A DNA stretch of 64,000 nt, taken from contig CAZRLO010000001.1 of assembly GCA_964600965.1 (NCBI GenBank), positions 52,072 through 116,071 on the forward strand, in the 5' to 3' direction. Both the position numbers and the translations under genes were made by a program. Origin of the DNA: UBA5972 sp964600965 (GTDB lineage Bacteria; Pseudomonadota; Alphaproteobacteria; Rhodobacterales; Rhodobacteraceae). Of this stretch, positions 44,362-51,603 are shown piece after piece (the stretch's first letter is position 1; each line of letters starts with the position of its first letter). The notes under the pieces were generated by a model, which saw nothing but the letters and a program-made list of their open reading frames with translations, was not told the DNA's origin and ran no database searches.

Positions 44362-45918
44362 TCAATACCATTCGTCTTGCATGGATGATTTTCGTTCGGC
44401 AACCAAATTCCGCAACTCAGCGTCGATCGCCGGGTCGATTTCGGGCGCTTCATAGGCCGCCAGCATGGATTTCCACCTTGCGTTCGCGCGTTGTTCTTCG
44501 GTCAGGGATCCGGCTTCCTGCCACATTTCAAAGGCGCCCGCCTCGGCGATTTCGGGGGTGAAGTTGGCGGTTCGGAAATGGCGCATCGTGTGTTGAGTGG
44601 CCAGAAAGTTCTGGCCCGGCCCGGCCTCCTGATACGCGTCGCGGGCCAGCGATTCGGCGTTCACCTCCAACCCGCGGATCATCCGCAGCATCGCGCCGCA
44701 ATGGTCCAGATCCATCACGAACTTCTCGTATCCCATCGTCAGCCCGCCTTCCAGCCAGCCCGCCGCGTGCCAGACCTGATTGGCCCCGGAAAGGATCGTC
44801 GCCCACATTGCGCTGGTGCTGTCCTGCATCGCCTGCCCGTCGGCGGAATTCGCCCCCGTGATCTGCCCGCCGCCCGAGCGCACCGGAACATTCAGCCGCC
44901 GCGCCAGTTGCGCCAGCGCCAGCGTGGAAAGATTCGCCTCGGGCGTGCCAAAGGTCAGGGCCCCGGATTTCAGGCTCATCGTGTTGTGAAAAGAGCCATA
45001 GACGACCGGGCAGCCCTTGCGAACGAGCTGGGTCAGGGCAATGCCGGCCATCGTTTCGGCGTGGGTCTGGGCGATGACCGCCGGTTGGCTGACCGGGCCC
45101 ATCGCACCGCCGAAAATCGCGGGAGATATCGCAACGCACTGATTGGCTGCGGCATAGACACGCAGGGCGCCGGACATGGTTCCGTCGAACACCAGCGGCG
45201 AGTTGATGTTGATGTTGGCCTGAATGACGGCATGGGATTCCATGAATTCCCGACCGAACACGATCGCCGCCATGTCGATGGAATCCTGCGCCCGAGCAGG
45301 CGCGGTGACCGCACCCATGAAGGGTTTGGTCGAATAGCGCAGATGCGCATAGACCATATCCAGATGCCGCTTGTTGACCGGCACATCCGTGGGTTCGCAG
45401 ATCGTTCCGCCGGAATGGTGCAGATGCGGTGTCAGATAGGTGAGCTTGACGAAGTTCTCGAAATCCACCAGCGCTGCATAACGGCGGCCCTGATCAAGAT
45501 CGGTCACGAAGGGCGAACCATATCCCGGCATCAGCACCAGATTGTCACCGCCCAGCGTCACGGTGTTCGCCGGATCGCGACTGTGCAGCTTGTATTCGGC
45601 AGGGGCGGTCGCGCACAATTCGCGGGCCAGTCCCGGCGCAAAGGTGACGCGCTCGTCTGTTACGGTGGCACCTGCTTCGCGAAATAATTGCAACGCGGTG
45701 TCATCGCCGCGAAACTCCATCCCGATCTTGTCGAGAATCCAGTCCGCCTGTTGCTCCAGCCGATCCAGCGCCGCCGGGTCCAGCAACGCATAGGCGGGGA
45801 TGTCGCGCTTGGTCGCGGGCCCGGCGGGGGGCGTGGCTGCCCCGTCCGTGCGCCGTCCGTGTCGCCCGGACCGACCGCCGCGGCGGGCATGGGTTTCAGG
45901 CGTCGGGGGTGTTGCCAC
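44362..45918 (-). CDS. MttB-family (non-pyrrolysine) methylamine methyltransferase homologue
   Basis: The 518 residues match the trimethylamine methyltransferase MttB superfamily, including FAPGLARELCATAP, LTPHLHHSGGTICEP, AVTAPARAQDSIDMAAI and AGPGQNFLATQHTMRHF. There is no internal TAG codon, so it lacks pyrrolysine and belongs to the MtgB-like group, which demethylates glycine betaine or related quaternary amines. The N-terminal 35 residues are arginine- and glycine-rich and not conserved. No corrinoid protein or activase gene is near, so its methyl acceptor is unknown. It borders the acyltransferase gene by four bases. Confidence 0.82.
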   Translation of the reverse strand: MATPPTPETHARRGGRSGRHGRRTDGAATPPAGPATKRDIPAYALLDPAALDRLEQQADWILDKIGMEFRGDDTALQLFREAGATVTDERVTFAPGLARELCATAPAEYKLHSRDPANTVTLGGDNLVLMPGYGSPFVTDLDQGRRYAALVDFENFVKLTYLTPHLHHSGGTICEPTDVPVNKRHLDMVYAHLRYSTKPFMGAVTAPARAQDSIDMAAIVFGREFMESHAVIQANININSPLVFDGTMSGALRVYAAANQCVAISPAIFGGAMGPVSQPAVIAQTHAETMAGIALTQLVRKGCPVVYGSFHNTMSLKSGALTFGTPEANLSTLALAQLARRLNVPVRSGGGQITGANSADGQAMQDSTSAMWATILSGANQVWHAAGWLEGGLTMGYEKFVMDLDHCGAMLRMIRGLEVNAESLARDAYQEAGPGQNFLATQHTMRHFRTANFTPEIAEAGAFEMWQEAGSLTEEQRANARWKSMLAAYEAPEIDPAIDAELRNLVAERKSSMQDEWY

Positions 45919-45922
45919 CAGA

Positions 45923-47929
45923 TCAGTTTCCCTTGGTTTCGCGCGTCAGCGTCGCGACGATTTCCCGCGCGATCATTTGCGCAAAGAAATACGATGCGTG
46001 GTTGTCGTCGTGATAATAGGCGCGGTCGTCGAAATAGCCAACGCAACGGTCCGGTATCTGGTGGTTGCACACCAGATCGGCAACATCCACAACCGATACC
46101 GGCGTTTCGGCAAACCGGTCAAACATGCGCTGAACCGCCGCATTTCGCGTCTCGAAATCGGTGTAGGCCGTCGAGATGGAGATTTCCCGTTCGCCGGATC
46201 GAAAGAGCTTCAGCGCCCGGCGCGGGATGTCCCAACCTGCCTCGGGCACCGGGCCGATGATCGTCAGTTGATGGGTTTTTGCCAGTTCGCCGAGCACCCG
46301 GTCGATATGGGCCTCGATCGGCAGGCTTTTGTCGATCATCCCATCGGCATTCAGCACGAAATTGGGGCGGTTCACGGCGTTGGCCGGACCGGTGGACGCG
46401 CCGTAAAAATTGGTGCCCTGAATGGCTTTGGCCCACCGGGCCGACAGGATGACCGGATATTCCGGATGCGCGCCAATGAAATCAAAAGCCCGCGACTTGA
46501 ATGTCAGGCAGGATTGCCACCGCGCGATCGGTGCACGGGACGTATCCGGGATCGGCAGGCAGGCCGGATGCGTCAGCGACAACAGGGCGATATTGCGTTG
46601 CGCCAATTCCTCGCGCAGCGCCATGGACAGGGATTGCGCGTGGGAATCGCCCAGCAGCACGACCCGTTCTGCCGGCGCGCCACGCAGGCATTGCGCCAGC
46701 GCTGCGGCGGTCAGCCAACCGTCAATGGCGCAGACGTGACCATCCCGGTTTTCGCGCAGCACCAGATCGCGCAGCCCCGCCGGGCCTTTGTCGTCATTCA
46801 CGTTCTGCGCGGCAAAGCCGATGGCGACGAACGCAACCGACAACACGATACCCGCGCCGAATATCTGGTTGCGAGAGAAATTTCGCCGGTCGCGCAGGGG
46901 GCGTTCCACCAGTCGCCAGCTAAGATAAGCCAACAGAAAGGCCAACAGCGAGAATGCGTAGGGCTGACCGAATTTCATTTCCTCGAAATTCCGGTGCCGG
47001 ACAAAGGCGAAAATCGGCTGGTGAAACAGATAGGCGCTGTAGCTGATCAGGCCGATGCCGACGACCGGTCTCAGGCTCAGCAATCTGCCGGTGACCGTGC
47101 CCGCGTTCGCGAACAGGATGACCAGCAGGGTTCCAACCGTCGGCATCAGCGCCGGAAAGCCGGGAAAGCGGGTATGTTCATCAAACGCGATGACGGAAAC
47201 CGCGATCATGACGAGGCCCAGCAGGCTCAATATCTGGTTGCCGGCCATGGCACGACCGTCGCGCAAATAGATCGCCGCCAGCGCGCCAAGCACCAGTTCC
47301 CACGCCCGCGAAGGCAGCAGAAAGAACGCCGAGGCGGGTGCGTGCAAAGATGCCCAATGCGCCCAGATCAGGCTGGCAATGCCAATCGCCAGCAGAACGG
47401 TAAAAACCCGGCGTTTTCGCAGCCCGATCAGCGCCAGCAACAGCAGGGGAAACAGGACGTAATATTGCTCTTCAACCGCCAGGCTCCAGGTGTGCAGCAG
47501 CGGTTTCAGCCCGCCATCGGCGTCGAAATACCCGCTTTCGGCCCAGAACAGGAAATTTGACGAAAACACCGGCACCGTCATCAGGCTTTGAGCGAAATCC
47601 TTCATGTCGGTCGGCAACAGCCACAGCCATGCCAGCGGAATGCTCAGCGCCATCACCAGAAAAAGCGGCGGCAATATCCGCCGCGCCCGGCGTTCATAGA
47701 ACCGTAAAAGCGAAAAGTTTCCCGCCGTCATCTCGGCCAGCAGGATCGAGGTGATCAGATAGCCGCTGATGACAAAAAAGACATCAACCCCGACGAAACC
47801 ACCGCTGAACTGTGCGACCCCCGCGTGAAACAGGATGACCGGCAGCACCGCCACCGCCCGCAGCCCGTCGATTTCGGGTCGATAACCAAAGGCCCCGGCG
47901 CCGGTCGGATCGGTGGATTGCTTTCCCAT
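45923..47929 (-). CDS. Acyltransferase 3 (OafA/YrhL type) fused to a SGNH domain
   Basis: The 668-residue protein has ten or so membrane segments in residues 10-380, beginning with the family block YRPEIDGLRAVAVLPVILFH and containing FVGVDVFFVISGYLI, RFYERRARRILPPL and the ALAVEEQYY-type residues (TWSLAVEEQYYVLFP). From about 430 a periplasmic SGNH hydrolase-like domain follows (VVLLGDSHAQSLS, and YHDDNHASYFFA as the D-x-x-H). Such proteins O-acylate surface or secreted glycans. The start at 47929 has a weak ribosome site. It diverges from the trypsin-like gene. Confidence 0.88.
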   Translation of the reverse strand: MGKQSTDPTGAGAFGYRPEIDGLRAVAVLPVILFHAGVAQFSGGFVGVDVFFVISGYLITSILLAEMTAGNFSLLRFYERRARRILPPLFLVMALSIPLAWLWLLPTDMKDFAQSLMTVPVFSSNFLFWAESGYFDADGGLKPLLHTWSLAVEEQYYVLFPLLLLALIGLRKRRVFTVLLAIGIASLIWAHWASLHAPASAFFLLPSRAWELVLGALAAIYLRDGRAMAGNQILSLLGLVMIAVSVIAFDEHTRFPGFPALMPTVGTLLVILFANAGTVTGRLLSLRPVVGIGLISYSAYLFHQPIFAFVRHRNFEEMKFGQPYAFSLLAFLLAYLSWRLVERPLRDRRNFSRNQIFGAGIVLSVAFVAIGFAAQNVNDDKGPAGLRDLVLRENRDGHVCAIDGWLTAAALAQCLRGAPAERVVLLGDSHAQSLSMALREELAQRNIALLSLTHPACLPIPDTSRAPIARWQSCLTFKSRAFDFIGAHPEYPVILSARWAKAIQGTNFYGASTGPANAVNRPNFVLNADGMIDKSLPIEAHIDRVLGELAKTHQLTIIGPVPEAGWDIPRRALKLFRSGEREISISTAYTDFETRNAAVQRMFDRFAETPVSVVDVADLVCNHQIPDRCVGYFDDRAYYHDDNHASYFFAQMIAREIVATLTRETKGN

Positions 47930-48075
47930 AAGGTCGCCACCTAACGCACGGGCAAGACGCAAGGCAACCGGTGATTGGCGTGCGCGAACGGCGCATTGTG
48001 CGAAATGGTTCCAACCGCATATGGTTGACGGGCTATATGGTGGTATCGGAACCAACCTTAGGACGAAGCGATTTG
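47930..48075. promoter_or_regulatory. Divergent intergenic region with inverted repeats, acyltransferase versus trypsin-like gene
   Basis: The 146 bases contain CAACC-N6-GGTTG (48012-48027) and an outer pair GGTTCC (48007-48012) and GGAACC (48048-48053). These are operator-like but could be chance. No -35/-10 pair is clear. Confidence 0.35.
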
Positions 48076-49194
48076 ATGAACGAGGCCGGCGAGTATCTCG
48101 ATCTGTTGGGCCGCTGTCGGCTTTCCTCGCGGGAAGAGCCGGGGGGTCTGGTTGGCCGCGATATTATCATCGTGCCGCCGGAACATCGCGAACTTGACGA
48201 AAGTACCGCGCGGGAATTGCTGGCGCGGTTTTCAGAGAACGCCAACCTCGACCGGATCGGCACGCAGCAAAAGCGGGCGCTGATCGACGGCGCACAAACA
48301 GCGCTGAGCAAACTTTCGCGCGACGAACCGGACGTGGCGCTTGGCGAAGTGGAGAAAACGGCGCTCGAAGCCATCGTTATCGCGCAAGGGGTTCGCCCCG
48401 TGGTGAATTTCGTCGCAGGACGGCTGGACCTTGCGGACATCGACCTTGGCCCGTGGGAGCGTTTTACACGGGCGGATGCGGGCATTATCGAAGACGTTGC
48501 CCGCTCGATCGGCCGGATCAATCTTGATGGCCGCCAGATCGGAACCGGATTTGTCGTGACCGACACCCAGATCATGACCAACCGCCACGTACTGGCCGCA
48601 ATTGCCGAAAAAACCGGCGACGGCTGGGAAATGCATGCCGGCGCATCCATTTCGTTTTCCGAGGATGGCCAGGGCGACGACGGGCTGAAATTTCGCCGCG
48701 ACGGGATTTCCACCAGCAACGCCAGATCGGCGACCGGCGTGGATTTCAGCCAGTTCGATTACGCGATCATCCCGGTTGAAAAGGGCTGGTTCCGCGATCT
48801 GCCCGCGCCGCTGGCGCTGGAGGAAACCCGCAGCAACGTGATGTTCGACCGACCGGTCTATGTTCTGGGCTATCCGGGGCGACCCCAGCCGGGGACCGAA
48901 CGGTTTTCGTTGCTGAAAGACCTGTTTCAAAGCGAATACGGCGTCAAGCGATACTGCCCCGGAACCATATCGGCCGCTTTGGGGGATATCGAGGCAGACA
49001 GCCGCGACACGGTATTCGGCCACGACTGTACCACGTTGGGGGGCAATTCGGGTTCGCCGGTCATCGATCTGGGGGATGGGTCGGCCAGTGTGATCGGCAT
49101 TCACTTTGCCGGAGCGCGGCGGATTGCGAACTATGCCCATTCGATGGCGGCCTTGCAAAATGAATTCGACAACGACAAGCTCGACTTCAAATGA
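48076..49194 (+). CDS. Trypsin-like serine protease with N-terminal helical domain
   Basis: The C-terminal 230 residues form a chymotrypsin-fold protease with an intact catalytic triad: His171 in TNRHVL, Asp228 in FDYAII, and Ser325 in GGNSGSPVIDL. There is no signal peptide or membrane segment, so it is cytoplasmic, unlike Deg proteases. Residues 1-150 are a helix-rich domain (ARELLARFSENANL, KRALIDGAQTALSKL) of the size of adaptor or death-like domains. I start at ATG 48076 (AGGA upstream); an ATG at 48037 would add 13 residues. Only 15 bases separate it from the caspase gene, so they form a two-gene unit. Possible role: processing of a partner in a conflict system (inference). Confidence 0.82.
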   Translation: MNEAGEYLDLLGRCRLSSREEPGGLVGRDIIIVPPEHRELDESTARELLARFSENANLDRIGTQQKRALIDGAQTALSKLSRDEPDVALGEVEKTALEAIVIAQGVRPVVNFVAGRLDLADIDLGPWERFTRADAGIIEDVARSIGRINLDGRQIGTGFVVTDTQIMTNRHVLAAIAEKTGDGWEMHAGASISFSEDGQGDDGLKFRRDGISTSNARSATGVDFSQFDYAIIPVEKGWFRDLPAPLALEETRSNVMFDRPVYVLGYPGRPQPGTERFSLLKDLFQSEYGVKRYCPGTISAALGDIEADSRDTVFGHDCTTLGGNSGSPVIDLGDGSASVIGIHFAGARRIANYAHSMAALQNEFDNDKLDFK

Positions 49195-49209
49195 TTTTCG
49201 GATTTAGAA

Positions 49210-50721
49210 ATGGGCGTCAAACGGGCATTACTGGTTCACAACAACACTTTTATCGACAAGAGCTTCAGGCCGCTTTTTGCGACATCCGGCGATGTTGCCC
49301 GCCTGAAGACCCTGCTGCAACAGGATTATGTCGGGTTCAAACCGGATAACATCGTTGAGCTGGAAAACCCCGGGCTAACGGATTTTCAAACGGCCATTCT
49401 GGAATTTTACCGCAGCGGCGATGTGGATGACTATTTGTTCTTTTACTATGCCGGGCATGGGGTTTGTGATGATTTCGGTCAACTTTATTTGGCGTTGAAG
49501 CGAACCACCTACACGAATTTTGAGGCTCAGTCGCTTGATGCTGGCTTTATTGGAAGCCAGCTCAAGCGTTCGCGCACAAAGAAAAAAGTGGTAATGCTGG
49601 ATTGTTGTAACGCCAGCGGATTCAGCAAAAACGACGGTTTCGTGCCTCGCGACGTTGAAGGCGGTTTCAGCCCTTACGAGAAGAATTTTGATCCGAGGGG
49701 TTCCGGGACCTATATCCTCGGCGCTTCCCAGACCGGTTCCAGTGCATATGAAAAAGTAGGACCCGACGGCAATTCCTATTCACTGTACACGAGTGCCTTT
49801 ATCAAAGGAATCGAAAGCGGCGAGGCCGCGCCGTTCAGTGAAACCATCAAGCTTTCGGATATCAGCGATTTTATCCACGAACAGCGGAACAACAGCGGAA
49901 AGGCCACAAACCCTTATTTCAGCGCGGCTGGTGTCGAAGGGCAGTTGGAATTTGCGCGGAATCCTAGTCCGAAACCTCAATCCGACAAAGTGGCCTTATC
50001 CAAAACGACGATCATTCAAGGAATCGGTCGAGGGAAATTTCTTCTTTGGTTATCTTTCGTGGGATTTGTCACAAGTGGATTGGCTTTCACGATCACATAT
50101 TTTTCATTGCCGAAGACAATTACCGGCCTCCCACAAGGCTCTGAAACAACTGAAGTTTTTTACAATGGCGATCCCGCGAGTCCGGAAAAAACGGGCCTGA
50201 CATGGGTGGCGAAAGGCTATTTGAATGAACCGAAAGTTATTCAGATTAGTTGTTTCAGCGAGATATATGTCGGGGGAAAGTGCAATCCCATACGTGGCGA
50301 CTCTGAATGCTCAAATGAATTTCCCATACTTTGTATTAATGCTGACGGCGGTTCCCGAGGCAAGTGGCCCGGTAGCGGGGAGAAGTCACCGAGGTGGTCT
50401 GGTGCTCGCGTCAGAATGACGCGCAATGTGGCTCCGCATGCCAAATTGAGTGACGCCGACCGATTTTGCCGCGATAATTTTGGACCGGACTACCGTGTTG
50501 CCGAGTTTCACGACAGTGACATCCTAAGCGAAGAAGAAAAGGTGGAATTGACCGCGGCTGAAATTGCCCGGCAAACTGGATGGGCATTTGAAGCGGAAAG
50601 AATCCCGGTTCCGAGTAGCGGTTTCGTTGAACCGGGGGATGGCATAATCAAACCCGGAGATGGCCCATTCTGGGTGGACATCAATGATCAACCGAACGGT
50701 ACTTGCTGGTCGCGGGAATAG
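49210..50721 (+). CDS. Membrane-anchored caspase-family protease (peptidase C14)
   Basis: Residues 1-250 are a caspase-like domain: the catalytic histidine is His83 in YYAGHGVC and the cysteine Cys133 in VVMLDCCNASG, each after a buried beta strand. Residues about 277-300 form one transmembrane helix (FLLWLSFVGFVTSGLAFTI), preceded by GRGK, which suggests an inside-to-outside orientation. Residues 301-503 would be periplasmic, with six cysteines (348, 358, 367, 375, 420, 499), and end FWVDINDQPNGTCW, a lectin-like ending seen in secreted bacterial proteins. AT-richer codons than its neighbours hint at transfer. Directly downstream of the trypsin-like gene. Confidence 0.85.
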   Translation: MGVKRALLVHNNTFIDKSFRPLFATSGDVARLKTLLQQDYVGFKPDNIVELENPGLTDFQTAILEFYRSGDVDDYLFFYYAGHGVCDDFGQLYLALKRTTYTNFEAQSLDAGFIGSQLKRSRTKKKVVMLDCCNASGFSKNDGFVPRDVEGGFSPYEKNFDPRGSGTYILGASQTGSSAYEKVGPDGNSYSLYTSAFIKGIESGEAAPFSETIKLSDISDFIHEQRNNSGKATNPYFSAAGVEGQLEFARNPSPKPQSDKVALSKTTIIQGIGRGKFLLWLSFVGFVTSGLAFTITYFSLPKTITGLPQGSETTEVFYNGDPASPEKTGLTWVAKGYLNEPKVIQISCFSEIYVGGKCNPIRGDSECSNEFPILCINADGGSRGKWPGSGEKSPRWSGARVRMTRNVAPHAKLSDADRFCRDNFGPDYRVAEFHDSDILSEEEKVELTAAEIARQTGWAFEAERIPVPSSGFVEPGDGIIKPGDGPFWVDINDQPNGTCWSRE

Positions 50722-50788
50722 CGCTCAGACCGGAAATCGCCAATCAACATTCGCATCGGTCAGAACCGCTCCGTTTCTACCCGCAAGC

Positions 50789-50806
50789 CCCGGCGGCATC
50801 GCCGGG
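50789..50806. terminator. Possible bidirectional terminator hairpin
   Basis: CCCGGCG-GCAT-CGCCGGG is a perfect seven-base-pair hairpin in the 105-base gap between the convergent caspase gene and the 258-residue gene. A TTTT follows 13 bases later on the plus strand; neither side has a direct T-run, so the call is weak. Confidence 0.35.
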
Positions 50807-50826
50807 CAGCGCGGCCAAATTTTCTG

Positions 50827-51603
50827 CTATTCCAACCTCTCCGCCAACGCCTCCAGAAACCCGATTACCGCATCGTAATCCAGCCGCGCCATTGCCTCGG
50901 CCATGTCGGCGTGGGTCGTGGCGTCGCGCGAGGTGCCGATGATGTAGCCGGTGACGATGCTTTCCTGTTCGCCGTGCGAGCCGTCCTTGAAAAACCGATG
51001 CCCCAGCACCGCGTCGAACCCGCCCCTGAATCCAGCGAATTCCACGCTGTCTTCCGCCGCCTCGCCACACAGGGCCCAGAAAAGCGCGGCGCAGTAATCC
51101 AGATACAATCGCGGATGCTGTGAGATGTGATCGGGTTTCACACAAGCCAGAAAGTCCAGCCCGTGCCCGATCGGATAGCCATAAGCGCAGCGCTGAGCGG
51201 CATCATCCAGATAGGTGTGGGCATAGCTGTCACCGAAGGCGTGTACGGCAAACCCGATTTTCCAGGGCGCTTCGCCCGCCTTCATCTGATCGCGCACAAG
51301 ATCGCGGAAAAAGCGTTGCCGCCGCGCGACCTCGGCCTGACCTCCGCCATGAAACCCGTGCAGGATTTTCGAGATCACCTCGGCATCTTTGCCCTTGCCG
51401 CCGATCCATGCCCAAAGCGGCGTGCCTGCCGAATATGTCAGCTTATAGTAATCCGGCATTTGACAATAAATCGCGATTTCGCGGGCCAGTTGCGACTCGA
51501 CCCCGGCCAGATCGGCAATGATCAGGGTCGTGTTGATATGCCCGGTTTCATACCACTCGGTCTGAAAGGATTGCGGCAGGGGGTGTTTTTCACGTTCATC
51601 CAT
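50827..51603 (-). CDS. Unrecognised 258-residue protein, metal-dependent phospholipase C-like layout
   Basis: I do not recognise this family with certainty. It is all-helical by composition, without signal peptide. Histidines and aspartates are spaced as in zinc-dependent phospholipase C and S1/P1 nuclease folds: YETGHINTTLIIADLAG (H22), KILHGFHGG, VHAFGDSYAHTYLDD (H121, D125, H129) and YPIGHGLDFLACVKPDHI (H147, D158, H159). DUF6765 proteins have a similar pattern, from memory. Its start overlaps the end of the LuxR-hydrolase gene by eight bases, so it is coupled to it. Last gene of the leftward operon, convergent with the caspase. Confidence 0.6.
   Translation of the reverse strand: MDEREKHPLPQSFQTEWYETGHINTTLIIADLAGVESQLAREIAIYCQMPDYYKLTYSAGTPLWAWIGGKGKDAEVISKILHGFHGGGQAEVARRQRFFRDLVRDQMKAGEAPWKIGFAVHAFGDSYAHTYLDDAAQRCAYGYPIGHGLDFLACVKPDHISQHPRLYLDYCAALFWALCGEAAEDSVEFAGFRGGFDAVLGHRFFKDGSHGEQESIVTGYIIGTSRDATTHADMAEAMARLDYDAVIGFLEALAERLE

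Noticed and set aside
45800..47560. Long open frame on the plus strand opposite the acyltransferase (about 586 codons)
   Set aside because: Antisense shadow; the sense frame carries clear acyltransferase and SGNH motifs.
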